A stretch of 64,000 nt of DNA from Chloroflexota bacterium (GTDB taxonomy: Bacteria > Chloroflexota > Anaerolineae > Aggregatilineales > Phototrophicaceae). Positions 1-9,286 of this stretch are shown in pieces. A model generated the notes under the pieces. That model was given only the letters and a program-made list of their open reading frames with translations, searched no databases and was not told the DNA's origin. The position numbers and the translations under genes are program-made. Where the stretch lies: NCBI GenBank assembly GCA_026706395.1, contig JAPOYU010000054.1, forward strand, positions 142,145 to 206,144, read 5' to 3'. Every line of letters begins with the position of its first letter. The first letter of the stretch is position 1.

Positions 1-1377
1 GCGCACGGCCTCCGGCGAGCTTTGCAGCGGCAAGGCCACCGTGACACTGCAGTTTGATGCTCCAAGCGCAAGTCCATACACTTCGGTGGCGGCCAGCGTT
101 TGCAGCATTTCCGCGATAAGTTGCGGCGCGCTATGCAGCCCAGCGCCTATCACAGTGACAAGCCCGACCGCCTCGATCGCCCAAGGCATCTTTTCCGGGT
201 ATTCCGCCATTTTCGCCTTTAAGGCCCGTTCCAATCGGTCAACCCCGTCAATGCCGATGCTGGTAGGAATTACAAGACAGAGAAAGCTGCTATTGGAGGA
301 TTGGGAGGCGATCAACACCTCGCTGCGCATGCCCAGCGTTTTGAACAACGTATTTCCCACCAATCGCGTGACCCCGGCCAGCGAACCGCTCGCTGGGCGC
401 CGCAGTGCAAGACCTTGCGTCGATGTCACAGCTTTGAGCGTCGGAGTGTCGTTCTGCGACGTCTTGGAGATCAGCGTGCCGGTTTGCTCTGGCGAAAAGA
501 TATTCTTTATGCGCAAAGGCAACCCTTGCTGAGCCAAGGGCGCGATCATTCTCGCGTGCAGAATACGAGCGCCGAAATACGCTAGGTCGGCGGCTTCGGA
601 ATAGCTCAAGCTGTTAATGATCCGCGCATCAATCACTTCACTCGGGTCGGCAGACATCATGCCGTCGACATCGGTCCAGAGCCAAAGCTCGTCCGCTTCG
701 AGCAATGCGCAGAGTACCGAAGCGGTGTAATCCGTTCCACCCCGCCCCAATGTCGTCGTTTCGCCGCCAGCTGTCGCGCCGATGAATCCAGTAACCACAG
801 GCACGATGTCACGCTGCAGCATCGGCCTCAGAACTTGTTCGACCCGCTGCGCTGTGAACTGGAGGTCAGGGTTGGCGTTGCCGAATACATCGTCGGTCAC
901 GAGCAGGTCCGTCCCGTCGACGGCGGCGCATCGAATGCCGTTTTGACGCAGGAGCGCCGCGATTATCCGTGCCGATAGCTTTTCCCCGATCGCCACGACG
1001 GCGTCGCTGTGCAATGGAGACAGTTCCACGTTGAGATCGGCGGCGATTTGCATGCAATGATCAAGCATTTCCGACAGCAAATGGTCTATATCAGCCTCTA
1101 ATGTGCTGCGCTCCGGCCGGTCAAGTGGAAGCTGCTCCATAATGGCGAAGTGGCGACTGCGCAAGTTCGCAGCGATGCGCCTATAGCCCCGCTGGTTTGC
1201 GATCCGGGCAAGCTGTGCCGCATCCAGCAGCATGTCTGTGACGCCATCCAGCGCCGAGACAACCACCAGCACACTGTCCCACCGGCCTGACTCCCAAGCG
1301 ATTATATTCAGAACCTGCGCCAGCGCTGGCGCCGACCCGACAGAAACGCCGCCGAATTTCATCACGAGCGTTGCCAT
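1..1377 (-). CDS. Aspartate kinase (3' end outside window)
   Basis: Catalyses ATP-dependent phosphorylation of L-aspartate, the first step towards lysine, threonine and methionine. The 459 codons present read from MATLVMKFGGVSVG at the N-terminus (the family ATP/aspartate motif, normally KFGGTSV, here with Val for the usual Thr). They continue through TGFIGA, TTTLGRGGTDYTAS, LWTDVDGMMSADP and the AYFGARILHARMIAPL segment, all typical of the amino acid kinase fold. ACT regulatory repeats begin near residue 330 and run off the window. The start at 1377 has an AGGAG just upstream. It is divergent from ricT. Whether a homoserine dehydrogenase domain follows cannot be seen, so lysC versus a thrA-like gene is left open. 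Confidence 0.92.
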   Translation of the reverse strand, partial: MATLVMKFGGVSVGSAPALAQVLNIIAWESGRWDSVLVVVSALDGVTDMLLDAAQLARIANQRGYRRIAANLRSRHFAIMEQLPLDRPERSTLEADIDHLLSEMLDHCMQIAADLNVELSPLHSDAVVAIGEKLSARIIAALLRQNGIRCAAVDGTDLLVTDDVFGNANPDLQFTAQRVEQVLRPMLQRDIVPVVTGFIGATAGGETTTLGRGGTDYTASVLCALLEADELWLWTDVDGMMSADPSEVIDARIINSLSYSEAADLAYFGARILHARMIAPLAQQGLPLRIKNIFSPEQTGTLISKTSQNDTPTLKAVTSTQGLALRRPASGSLAGVTRLVGNTLFKTLGMRSEVLIASQSSNSSFLCLVIPTSIGIDGVDRLERALKAKMAEYPEKMPWAIEAVGLVTVIGAGLHSAPQLIAEMLQTLAATEVYGLALGASNCSVTVALPLQSSPEAVR

Positions 1378-1453
1378 GGCTCCTGGTCTGCGCCTCCATA
1401 AATCCGCAAATCTAATTGGTCGAGCCTTAATGCGTAGCGTTTGACCTAAAACC

Positions 1454-1483
1454 ATTCTAGCAACTGCTGTGAGAAGTTGACAA
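1454..1483 (-). promoter_or_regulatory. Predicted promoter for aspartate kinase
   Basis: On the minus strand, TTGTCA (1478-1483) and TAGAAT (1454-1459) are separated by 18 bases, each matching five of six consensus positions. It lies about 75 bases upstream of the start at 1377. This is prediction from sequence alone. Confidence 0.5.
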
Positions 1484-1513
1484 TCGGCACGCGCGAATCA
1501 GCCACCGTTCATA

Positions 1514-1542
1514 TTGCGTTCGCCTTTAATATCGAGTAGAGT
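1514..1542 (+). promoter_or_regulatory. Weak candidate promoter for ricT
   Basis: TTGCGT (1514-1519) and TAGAGT (1537-1542) are 17 bases apart, ending 80 bases before the ricT start. Each box matches four of six consensus positions, so the call is tentative. Confidence 0.3.
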
Positions 1543-1622
1543 GATAGGCGTTTGAACGATGAAACTAGGCTGGCGCATAGCGAGCGCGTATAGCGTTCTT
1601 ACTGCGCGAAGGCATCTCTTCT

Positions 1623-2750
1623 ATGGCAGCTCCAGCAATCGAAACAAGCAATCTGGTAGCGGGCGTCAGATTCCAAAAGATCGGCAAACTCTATCATTTC
1701 GACTTCAGCGGTCACCCGGAATTGAAGCAGGGCGATTTTGTCATTGTTGACACGCGGCGTGGTCGGCAGATGGGCCAAGTGATGGGTTTCACCGAGCCTG
1801 ATGAGCACCGCTCTGTCCGCCGGATCCTTCGCCCCGCTACACCTCGCGATCTGGTGCTCAAACAGCATTGGGAAGCGCAGCAGGCTGAGGCGCTCGATAC
1901 ATGTCGGGAGGCGGCGTCTAGTTTGCGGCGCATGTCGGATGTCAAATTTGTGGCGGCGCAATACAATTATGATGGCACTGCCATCACCTTCCTTTTCAGC
2001 GCCGAACAAAAAATCGACACCGCCGTTTTGCAAAAGCGTTTGCAGCGTAAATTCGAAGCGCGTGTGGAAATGCGGCAGATCGGCCCGCGCGATGTTGCCA
2101 AGTTGTTAGGCGGTTTTGGCGCCTGTGGCATCACGCGCTGCTGCAGCACTTTCCTCACCGATTTCAGTCCGATATCGATCAAGATGGCCAAGGCGCAGGG
2201 AATTTCCCTGAATCCGTCAGAAATCACCGGCATGTGCGGGCGCTTGCGCTGTTGCCTGGTATTCGAATACGAACAATACGTAGAAGCCCGGCGTCATTTG
2301 CCCAGGCGCAACAAACGCGTCGGCACGCCTTATGGCGAGGGCCGCGTCATGGACCAATTGCCCTTGAAAGACGCGGTACTGGTAGATATCGGTGATGGCG
2401 TGAGGAAGGTTGTCGAGCGCGAAGAGATCATCCCGCTGGAAGAATTCCGTAAGCTGGCTGAGAAGGCGCAAGCTCCTTGCGACAAACACGGCGATGGCAG
2501 CTGCGACTGCGGTATGCCGGTCGGTCAGCGACAGGCCGACCGAATCAATGCGCAGCTTGACCCGCCGGGCGCGTCGCATGAGATCGCCGGCGCGAAAGCG
2601 GAACAGCAATCAAGTCAGCTCCGGTCGCAGCGGAGCCGCAGCAATTCGCCCGATAGTCCGCCTCGCAAGAGTCGCCGGCGTGGCCGACGGCGGGGTGGGC
2701 GCCGCTCCAAGCGAAACCCCGATCAAGGTGGCGCCGAAACCAAATCATGA
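1623..2750 (+). CDS. ricT: PSP1 / RicT (YaaT) family protein
   Basis: RicT belongs to the Ric complex that supports RNase Y-dependent mRNA processing in Firmicutes, where RicA, RicF and RicT carry Fe-S clusters. The PSP1 core spans about residues 1-260 (GVRFQKIGKLYHFD, GDFVIVDTRRGRQMGQV). It has the cysteine sets GFGACGITRCCSTF and GMCGRLRCCLVFEYEQY that are characteristic of the family. Beyond the usual end there is a further cysteine cluster, CDKHGDGSCDCG, near residue 287. A strongly basic, Arg/Ser-rich tail follows, probably disordered and perhaps RNA-binding. The end overlaps the next gene by ATGA. No ricA or ricF is visible nearby. The family call is secure; the role of the tail is inference. 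Confidence 0.9.
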   Translation: MAAPAIETSNLVAGVRFQKIGKLYHFDFSGHPELKQGDFVIVDTRRGRQMGQVMGFTEPDEHRSVRRILRPATPRDLVLKQHWEAQQAEALDTCREAASSLRRMSDVKFVAAQYNYDGTAITFLFSAEQKIDTAVLQKRLQRKFEARVEMRQIGPRDVAKLLGGFGACGITRCCSTFLTDFSPISIKMAKAQGISLNPSEITGMCGRLRCCLVFEYEQYVEARRHLPRRNKRVGTPYGEGRVMDQLPLKDAVLVDIGDGVRKVVEREEIIPLEEFRKLAEKAQAPCDKHGDGSCDCGMPVGQRQADRINAQLDPPGASHEIAGAKAEQQSSQLRSQRSRSNSPDSPPRKSRRRGRRRGGRRSKRNPDQGGAETKS

Positions 2751-3478
2751 GCGAAACATCCGCCGAATCCAACGGCTCAATTGGAAACGTACTCGGGGTC
2801 TTCGCCCATCCCGACGATCCGGAATTCTTCGCCGGAGGCACTTTCGCCAAATGGGCGGCAGATGGCGCGGCTATCACCTTTGTCATCGCGACAAGCGGCG
2901 ACAAGGGCAGTTCCGACCCGCAAATGACGCACGAGCGCTTGGCGGAAATACGCGAGAGAGAAGAACGGGAAGCCGCCGCCGTGCTCGGTGTGAAAGATGT
3001 TGTATTTCTGCGCTACAAGGACGGCGAGCTATACCCGACCTTGGATTTGCGCCGCGACATTACGCGGATTATCCGGATGAAGAAACCAGATATCGTCGTC
3101 ACGCTTGACCCAACTGTCTTCTGGCGCGGTAGCGGCGGGATCAACCACCCGGACCATCGGGCGATCGGCGCGGCGACGCTGGAAGCCGTATTCCCGACCG
3201 CGCGCGACCGCCTCAATTTCATTGAGCATGAACGCGACGAAGGTCTGGAGACGCACAAGGTTGGCACGGTTTATATCGCCGGCGCAGCCGAACCTACGCA
3301 CACGATAGACGTCACCGACGCGATCGAAGTCCAAATCCAGTCGCTAAAGGCGCACAAGAGCCAGATTTCCGATATGGAGAAAATGGCGGAGCACATTCGC
3401 GAGCGCTCGTTGGACCCAAATTCACCACCGGAATATCCCCGGCGGGTCGAAAAGTTCCGTGTCATCACAATGAGGTGA
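2747..3478 (+). CDS. PIG-L / LmbE family deacetylase
   Basis: A zinc-dependent N-acetylglucosaminide-type deacetylase of 243 residues. The N-terminal AHPDDPEFFAGGT supplies the AHPDDxE metal/catalytic motif, and NHPDHRAIG near residue 135 gives the second metal-binding histidine motif. Relatives include MshB and BshB, which make mycothiol and bacillithiol, and deacetylases of lipid-linked or antibiotic sugars. Nothing here fixes the substrate. Its ATG overlaps the ricT stop (ATGA), so the two are probably translated together, and an M20 amidohydrolase follows 7 bases later. Confidence 0.88.
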   Translation: MSETSAESNGSIGNVLGVFAHPDDPEFFAGGTFAKWAADGAAITFVIATSGDKGSSDPQMTHERLAEIREREEREAAAVLGVKDVVFLRYKDGELYPTLDLRRDITRIIRMKKPDIVVTLDPTVFWRGSGGINHPDHRAIGAATLEAVFPTARDRLNFIEHERDEGLETHKVGTVYIAGAAEPTHTIDVTDAIEVQIQSLKAHKSQISDMEKMAEHIRERSLDPNSPPEYPRRVEKFRVITMR

Positions 3479-3485
3479 ATCATTC

Positions 3486-4664
3486 ATGCCGATAGACTTT
3501 CTGGCAGAGGCCGAAGCCCTGCGCGATGAATTGATCGACCGACGGCGGGATTTTCACCGGCATCCGGAGTTGGCATTTCAGGAGCATCGCACGGCGGGGA
3601 TCGTCGCCGACGAACTCCATCAATTGGGCCTGGAAGTGCAGACGGGCGTCGGCCAGACCGGCGTCGTCGGCATCCTCGAAGGCGCTTCCGCTGGCCCGAC
3701 TGTGCTATACCGCGCCGACATGGACGCTTTGCCAATCCAGGAGGACAATAACGCCGAATATGCCTCGCAAACGGCAGGCAAGATGCACGCCTGTGGCCAC
3801 GACGGACATACTACAATCGCTCTGGGTATCGCGAAAGTCTTGTCGAAGCATCGCGCTGACCTCGGCGGCCGAATCAAATTCGTCTTTCAACCGGCGGAAG
3901 AAACCGGCGGCGGCGCCGCATCAATGATTACGGACGGAGTCTTGGAAGCGCCCGTTCCCGATTTTACGCTGGGCATACACCTTTGGAACGACCTCGAGGT
4001 CGGCAAAGTCAGCGCTGTCGCGGGACCGACAATGTCCGGCGCCGGCGTCTTTGAAATCACTGTCACCGGCAAGGGCGGGCATGGCGCAATGCCGCATCAA
4101 ACCGCGGATCCGATCGTCTGTGGCGCTCAGTTGATACTGGCCTTGCAGACCATCGTGAGTCGGAACGTCGATCCCCTGGATATGGTGGTGATTTCTGTTG
4201 GTACGCTGCAAGGCGGGACGGCGCGCAATATTATTCCGCAGACGGTGTCTCTCAGCGGCTCTTTCCGGCTCTTCCGCGAAGAAACGCGCGATCTCGTCAA
4301 GAGACGCATCCGCGAAGTGGCCGAGGGCGTAGCCAGCGCACACAACTGCCGCGCAGATGTCGACTTTCCATTTGGCATCGGCGCCATCATCAATGACGCA
4401 ACCGTCACCTCCCGCGCGCGCAAAGTCTTTGCGGGTTTCGGCGATCGCGTGACCGTCGTCGACAAGCCCTGGATGGCTTCGGAAGATGTTGGCCTGCTCA
4501 TGCAGGGCAATCCCAGCGCCTATCTGCTGGTCGGCTCAGCGAATCATGAACGTCAACTCGATTATCCTCACCATCACCCGCGCTTCGACTTTGACGAGGC
4601 CGTCTTGCCGCTGAGCGTCGGTTTGATGTCGGCGGTAATTGGCGACTACTTGGGGGCGCAATAG
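3486..4664 (+). CDS. M20 family amidohydrolase (aminoacylase/hippurate hydrolase type)
   Basis: A 392-residue metal-dependent amidohydrolase of the M20D group, which removes acyl groups from N-acyl amino acids or related amides. The typical order is present: HRHPELAFQEHRTA, RADMDALPIQE (metal ligand Asp), MHACGHDGHT, FQPAEETGGG (catalytic Glu and ligand), and a dimerisation domain after HGAMPHQTADP. The length is normal for the group. It lies in a plus-strand run after the PIG-L deacetylase and 3 bases before the next gene, so a shared transcript is likely. The substrate cannot be read from the sequence. Confidence 0.9.
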   Translation: MPIDFLAEAEALRDELIDRRRDFHRHPELAFQEHRTAGIVADELHQLGLEVQTGVGQTGVVGILEGASAGPTVLYRADMDALPIQEDNNAEYASQTAGKMHACGHDGHTTIALGIAKVLSKHRADLGGRIKFVFQPAEETGGGAASMITDGVLEAPVPDFTLGIHLWNDLEVGKVSAVAGPTMSGAGVFEITVTGKGGHGAMPHQTADPIVCGAQLILALQTIVSRNVDPLDMVVISVGTLQGGTARNIIPQTVSLSGSFRLFREETRDLVKRRIREVAEGVASAHNCRADVDFPFGIGAIINDATVTSRARKVFAGFGDRVTVVDKPWMASEDVGLLMQGNPSAYLLVGSANHERQLDYPHHHPRFDFDEAVLPLSVGLMSAVIGDYLGAQ

Positions 4665-4667
4665 GTT

Positions 4668-5351
4668 ATGCCTGGGAATGCGCCCTTTAGTTGGCACGTG
4701 TCTAACGGCTGGATCGTCTTGTCCGGTAGCGTCGATTCCTTAAGCGAGATCCGCGCGCGCGCATTGAGCCGCTGTGATGCCAGCGGCGTCATCGCTTATG
4801 TTTCGCTGAAGGCCGATCTCGGGGACGCGCTAATGGACGACATGGCCGAATTGGGCGCTGCAACTGGCTATTTGGTCGATATCGAAGAGGGCGACAACAA
4901 CGTAATCTACGAACGCTTAAGCAACGCCGCGATGATCGTGGTTGAGGCGGATTGCCCCGGCCAAAAGCTGGAGCGGCTCCTGCGACATACGGCCCTGCAT
5001 GCCATGAAGGAAGCGCTGAACCGCGGCGCCTTGATCCTTCTCGAAGGCTCCGCCGCCGCCACAGCCGGCGAATTCATCCTGGATTCAACCGGGGGGGTAA
5101 CTGGCGGCCTCGGCCTTGTGAAGAATGCCTTGATCGCGTCTGACATACTCGGTATCGCCGAGGATAAGCTTTTGCGCTCGGTCCGCATTCAATTGCCGGA
5201 TAAGACCTTCCTGGGTTTAGCGCCGGGATCGGCACTGGTCTTGGGTCCCGACGGTCGCATCGAAACCTGGGGCGAAGCTCAAGTTTCGATCAGCCTGAGC
5301 GATCTCGCAACTAATTCGGTCGATGTCGAACGCGATTGGGCGTTGGAGTAG
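4668..5351 (+). CDS. Cyanophycinase-like (S51 fold) protein, catalytic His apparently lost
   Basis: A protein of 227 residues that I place tentatively in the S51/cyanophycinase-like class. The N-terminal NGWIVLSGSV and the segment LLEGSAAATAGEF sit where S51 enzymes carry the nucleophile turn (GxSAG). The C-terminal stretch GLGLVKNAL...GLAPGSALVLGPDGRIETWGEA resembles the end of cyanophycinases. The His that normally follows GLGL (IDxHF) is not there; the local residues are KNALIASDI. It may therefore be a non-peptidase relative. It sits between the M20 amidohydrolase and purA with short gaps (3 and 6 bases). The exact role is unknown. Confidence 0.5.
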   Translation: MPGNAPFSWHVSNGWIVLSGSVDSLSEIRARALSRCDASGVIAYVSLKADLGDALMDDMAELGAATGYLVDIEEGDNNVIYERLSNAAMIVVEADCPGQKLERLLRHTALHAMKEALNRGALILLEGSAAATAGEFILDSTGGVTGGLGLVKNALIASDILGIAEDKLLRSVRIQLPDKTFLGLAPGSALVLGPDGRIETWGEAQVSISLSDLATNSVDVERDWALE

Positions 5352-5357
5352 GCTGAA

Positions 5358-6647
5358 ATGCCAATCACGATTTTGATAGGCGCGCAATGGGGTGATGAAG
5401 GCAAAGGGCGTGTGGTGGATTGGCTCGCGTCTTCGGCCGATATCGTCGCGCGTTACGCCGGCGGCGACAATGCCGGACATACCGTAGCCTTGGAAGAGTC
5501 GGTCTACAAACTGCATCTGGTGCCTTCAGGCATATTGCACAGTCATGTCGTTTCCGTCATGGGCAATGGCATGGTCATCAATCCGGTTAATCTCGTGCGA
5601 GAGATTCAGTCGCTGCGAGAGATGGGCTTGGAGATCACACCCGAGCGGCTGGTGATCAGTTCGCGCGCGCACATCATCACGCCCGCCCATATCGCCCTGG
5701 ACAGAGCGAAAGAGTCCGCCCTTGGCGATGCCAAAATCGGCACCACCTTGCGCGGCATCGGACCCGCCTACCTGGATAAAACGGGACGCGCCGGCATCCG
5801 CACCGGCGATATGCTGCTGGACATCGAGGAATTCACCGAACGGCTGATCGCCGCTGTCGAAGCTGCCAACGAATCGCTCGCTCGCCAAGGCATGGAAACG
5901 CTCGACCCGCGTTCGGCCGCCGAAAGCTATATTGATGCCACCGCTGTCTTGCGACCTTTCATCAAAGACACATCAATTTACTTGCACGAGGCCTTGACAG
6001 CCGGGAAAAAGGTCGTCTGCGAGGGCGCGCAAGGCACCCTGCTGGATATCGACCACGGCAGCTACCCATTTGTCACCAGCTCTTCACCGACCGCCGGCGG
6101 CGCGCTAACAGGATTGGGCGTCGGCCCGCTGTTCGTCGAAAAAGTCCTTGGCGTGGCAAAAGCCTTCAGCACCCGCGTTGGTGGCGGACCAATGCCGACC
6201 GAGCTGGATGGTGCCATCGCCCAACGCTTGCGCGGCAGCGGCGACAACTTCTGGGACGAATTCGGCACGACAACCGGCCGACCGCGCCGCTGCGGCTGGC
6301 TGGACGTAGTGATGCTGCGTTACGCCGTCAGCGTCAACGGCTTTAGCGAAATGATGTTGACGAAGATGGACATCCTCTCCGGACTGGAAGAATTGAAGCT
6401 GGCGGTCGCCTACGAGATCGACGGCCGGCGCTGCGAATATCCTCCCGTCACCAATGAACTGCTGGAGCGGGCAAAGCCCATATACGAAACCTTGCCGGGC
6501 TGGCAGGAAGATATCAGCAGTTGTCGCGCGCTTTCGCAGTTGCCCGGCGAAGCGCAGAATTACATCGATCGCGTGGCTTCGCTCTGCGATGTGCCGATAA
6601 ACTGCGTTAGCGTTGGTCCGGAGCGGGATCAACTTGTGCTGCGCTAG
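5358..6647 (+). CDS. purA: Adenylosuccinate synthetase
   Basis: Joins IMP and aspartate with GTP to give adenylosuccinate, the committed step of AMP synthesis. The 429 residues are full length. The N-terminus reads ILIGAQWGDEGKGRVVDWLA (GTP loop and catalytic Asp), followed by GGDNAGHTV, GTTLRGIGPAYLDK, GAQGTLLDIDHGSYPFVTSS, TTTGRPRRCGWLD and the C-terminal SVGPERDQL. All family landmarks are intact. It is the last gene of the tightly spaced plus-strand run that begins at ricT, 6 bases after the cyanophycinase-like gene. Confidence 0.98.
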   Translation: MPITILIGAQWGDEGKGRVVDWLASSADIVARYAGGDNAGHTVALEESVYKLHLVPSGILHSHVVSVMGNGMVINPVNLVREIQSLREMGLEITPERLVISSRAHIITPAHIALDRAKESALGDAKIGTTLRGIGPAYLDKTGRAGIRTGDMLLDIEEFTERLIAAVEAANESLARQGMETLDPRSAAESYIDATAVLRPFIKDTSIYLHEALTAGKKVVCEGAQGTLLDIDHGSYPFVTSSSPTAGGALTGLGVGPLFVEKVLGVAKAFSTRVGGGPMPTELDGAIAQRLRGSGDNFWDEFGTTTGRPRRCGWLDVVMLRYAVSVNGFSEMMLTKMDILSGLEELKLAVAYEIDGRRCEYPPVTNELLERAKPIYETLPGWQEDISSCRALSQLPGEAQNYIDRVASLCDVPINCVSVGPERDQLVLR

Positions 6648-6730
6648 TTGGTTTGACCTGACGCTACCTTGCGTCGCTTGGCACTGACCGGTAAAATTGT
6701 GAAGGTTTTGAGCGTTCGAGGAGTGTCCAG

Positions 6731-7006
6731 ATGAAGGCGCTTGGGGTTGTAACACTGGTATTGATTGTGCTGCTCGGTGGCGGCGCAATTACTTCCAATC
6801 TGCTTTCTTCGGACCTCGCCATTCAGCAGACAACCGATCCCAGTGGCGATTTCTTAACCGCGACTCCCGACCAAGCCCTTGCCTTTATCCTGGTCACCGG
6901 CTTCATCGTCTTTAACGTCCTCGGCGCTGGTTTGACGCTGATGTTGGTCTTCTGGCTTCTCAATCGCCAAGTGACCGCTGCGCGCCAGCAGTCGAACGCC
7001 TCCTAG
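6731..7006 (+). CDS. Small two-helix membrane protein
   Basis: An unrecognised protein of 91 residues with an N-terminal hydrophobic helix (about residues 4-25), a polar loop, and a second helix (about 49-75), ending in a short polar tail. GAGGAG stands 7 bases before the ATG. The c-type cytochrome gene follows 43 bases later, which suggests a link to respiratory electron transfer. That is context only, as no functional motif is visible. Confidence 0.6.
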   Translation: MKALGVVTLVLIVLLGGGAITSNLLSSDLAIQQTTDPSGDFLTATPDQALAFILVTGFIVFNVLGAGLTLMLVFWLLNRQVTAARQQSNAS

Positions 7007-7049
7007 CTGTGCCGGCACTAGCGCGGACTCACCGGCGGCTGCGCGCTCC

Positions 7050-7517
7050 ATGACCGATAAGCCACCCCCCGCTCGAGCCGCCAGTTTTCGCGTCGTCGCT
7101 GGAATAGTATTGCTCGCGCTCATCGTTTTTGCCGGGGTCCTCGCCGCAATAATATCCAATTCTCAGCCTGACAGCAGTGAGATTAACGCCGACTCCTACG
7201 CTGAAGAAGTCGCTGCCGCCCTCACAAACGCGGATAGCGAAATCGGCGGCGACCTGGTCTATGAGCTGGAATGCAACCTCTGCCACCTGCAAGGGGACGG
7301 CAGCTTGTCGCCACTATTCTATGGTCTCGCCGGCGTCGCGTCCGAACGCCGCCCGCCTCTCTCTGCCGAGCAGTACCTTTACGAAGCAACTCTGTATCCC
7401 GGCCTGCACCTTGTCGAAGGCTATACCAACGCCATGCCGAACGATTACGACGAGCGGCTCACGCGGCAGGAAGTCGGCCACATCATAGCTTATCTGTTGA
7501 CGTTTTCGGACGAATAG
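7050..7517 (+). CDS. Membrane-anchored c-type cytochrome
   Basis: A 155-residue protein with an N-terminal signal anchor (about residues 15-37) and one cytochrome c domain facing outward. The haem attachment site is CNLCH (about residue 76). The AMPND segment near residue 132 gives a likely axial Met. The helix RQEVGHIIAYLLTF is the usual C-terminal helix of class I cytochromes. Electron transfer is the expected role; the partner complex is not in the window. It differs from the cytochrome at the right-hand end, which has CQACH. Confidence 0.85.
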   Translation: MTDKPPPARAASFRVVAGIVLLALIVFAGVLAAIISNSQPDSSEINADSYAEEVAAALTNADSEIGGDLVYELECNLCHLQGDGSLSPLFYGLAGVASERRPPLSAEQYLYEATLYPGLHLVEGYTNAMPNDYDERLTRQEVGHIIAYLLTFSDE

Positions 7518-7573
7518 AGTGGCTAGCAACAGATTGCTCCCAGTCATACGAAATACCGGGATCTCTTCTCTTC

Positions 7574-9286
7574 ATGAGTTTTGACACCTTCACGATCTCC
7601 GCGCTGGTAGACGAGCTAGGCGCCACGATTGCCGGCGGCCGCGTACAAGACGTAATAGACGTTGACGCAAATGGCATCGGGCTCGAGATTTACGCTGATC
7701 GAGCGCGCCACTACCTGTATCTCAGCGCCGATTCCGCCTTGCCTCGCGCCCATCTAGTCGCGAGAAAACTGCGCCGAGGAATGCCTAAGCCGAGCCAGCT
7801 AGGCTTGCTCTTGCGCCGATATGTGAAGGGCGGCAAGGTTGTCAGAGTCAGCCAGCCGCCCTGGGAGCGCCTGCTCGCCATAGAATTTGAAGGTCATGAA
7901 GGTGCCATAAGTCTCATCGCCGAACTGATGCCTCGCCGCGCCAATGTATTGCTCGTGCAAGCCGGCGTCATCCTCGATTGCCTCAACCGCGTCGGTCCGG
8001 AAGATAACCGCTATCGTCTTAGCCTGCCCAATCATGACTACGTACCGCCACCGCCGCTCAAAGGTCAGCTCGATCCGGCGCGAGTGACGGCGTCTGATTT
8101 AGCCGAGTTGCTCGCCGATGCAGAGAAGGACTCGCTGCAAACGCGGCGCTTGTTGCCCGGGAAGGTCCTCGGCATGAGCCCGCTAATGGCGAAGGAGATC
8201 GTCTTCCGCGCGGCCGGCGACGCTCTTGCTTCCGTGCGAGATACGGATGCCGAATCGCTATACATCGCCTATCAAGACCTTGTTGCCCCAATGCTGAAGC
8301 GAAACTGGCAGCCGGGCATCGGCAGCAGCAATGGCGTCCCGGTTGCGATCAGCGTGTTTCCCCTGCGCCACCTAGAATGGCAAAGCTGCGAGTCCATCAG
8401 CGAGGCGATCGACAATTTTGTCGTCTCGGTCGACGGCGCGGACGCCTATAAGGTGGCAAAGCAGCCGGTGCAAGCGGCCATTGATGAAGCCAGGGCGAAG
8501 CTTTCCGCCAAGCTGAGTTCACTGCGGCGCAGCCTGCGAGATGACAGCGAACTGGAACGCCTGCGGCAGTCAGGCGAACTTATTCTCGCTTACCAGTATA
8601 CGATCGGGGGGAACCAGACGGAACTTCGCGCTCAATACGACTCCGACGCGCCGGAGCTTGTCATTGTGCTTGACCCCGACCGCAGCCCGCTGGAAAACGC
8701 GCAGAGCTATTTTCGGCGGTATGACAAAGCCAAAGGCGCTTTGGAAGCGGTGCCCGCGCTGATCGTCCAGACACGCACGGAGTTGCAATACATCGAGCAA
8801 CTGGAAAACGATCTCCTGATTTCCTCCAACTGGCCGGAAATTGACGATGTGATTCAGAGCCTTCAAAGCCGCGGACATTGGCAGGGTGTGCATCTCAAGC
8901 GCTTGGGCGGCGGCGGACGTCAGGGACCGCTGCGCGTCGTCAGCCGCGATGGCTACGTCATCTTCGTCGGGCGCAACAGCCGACAAAACGAAGCGGTAAC
9001 ATTCAAGTCGGCGAATCCGCAGGATATCTGGCTGCACGCGCGCGACGTTCCCGGCGCGCATGTCGTCATCCGAAACGACGGCCGACGCATCAAGGACGAA
9101 CTGATCGCCGAGGCCGCCGCCGTCGCCGCCTACTATAGCAAGCTGCGCGAAGACTCGCGCATCCAAGTCGACTATACTCGTGTGAAATACGTCAAGGCGA
9201 TCAAGGGTGCTGGGCCGGGCATGGTTACATACCGCAACGAAAGCTCCGTCTTCGTGCGGCCACAGGATGAAAACATCCTCATGTAG
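7574..9286 (+). CDS. rqcH: Rqc2 homologue RqcH (NFACT family)
   Basis: Bacterial NFACT protein that binds obstructed 50S subunits carrying peptidyl-tRNA and recruits tRNA-Ala for C-terminal alanine tailing. The 570 residues show NFACT-N (MSFDTFTISALVDELGATIAGGRV...), a coiled middle part (about 290-420), and NFACT-R near the end (VGRNSRQNEAVTFK, DIWLHARDVPGAHVVI, KYVKAIKGAGPGMVTY). The ATG at 7574 is chosen because family homology starts there; the open frame upstream is only a shadow of the cytochrome gene. Its last 8 bases overlap the stop end of the convergent GT9 gene. Confidence 0.92.
   Translation: MSFDTFTISALVDELGATIAGGRVQDVIDVDANGIGLEIYADRARHYLYLSADSALPRAHLVARKLRRGMPKPSQLGLLLRRYVKGGKVVRVSQPPWERLLAIEFEGHEGAISLIAELMPRRANVLLVQAGVILDCLNRVGPEDNRYRLSLPNHDYVPPPPLKGQLDPARVTASDLAELLADAEKDSLQTRRLLPGKVLGMSPLMAKEIVFRAAGDALASVRDTDAESLYIAYQDLVAPMLKRNWQPGIGSSNGVPVAISVFPLRHLEWQSCESISEAIDNFVVSVDGADAYKVAKQPVQAAIDEARAKLSAKLSSLRRSLRDDSELERLRQSGELILAYQYTIGGNQTELRAQYDSDAPELVIVLDPDRSPLENAQSYFRRYDKAKGALEAVPALIVQTRTELQYIEQLENDLLISSNWPEIDDVIQSLQSRGHWQGVHLKRLGGGGRQGPLRVVSRDGYVIFVGRNSRQNEAVTFKSANPQDIWLHARDVPGAHVVIRNDGRRIKDELIAEAAAVAAYYSKLREDSRIQVDYTRVKYVKAIKGAGPGMVTYRNESSVFVRPQDENILM

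Noticed and set aside
7271..7573. N-terminal extension of rqcH
   Set aside because: It is out of frame with, and antiparallel in codon use to, the cytochrome gene that clearly occupies this stretch; RqcH homology begins at 7574.
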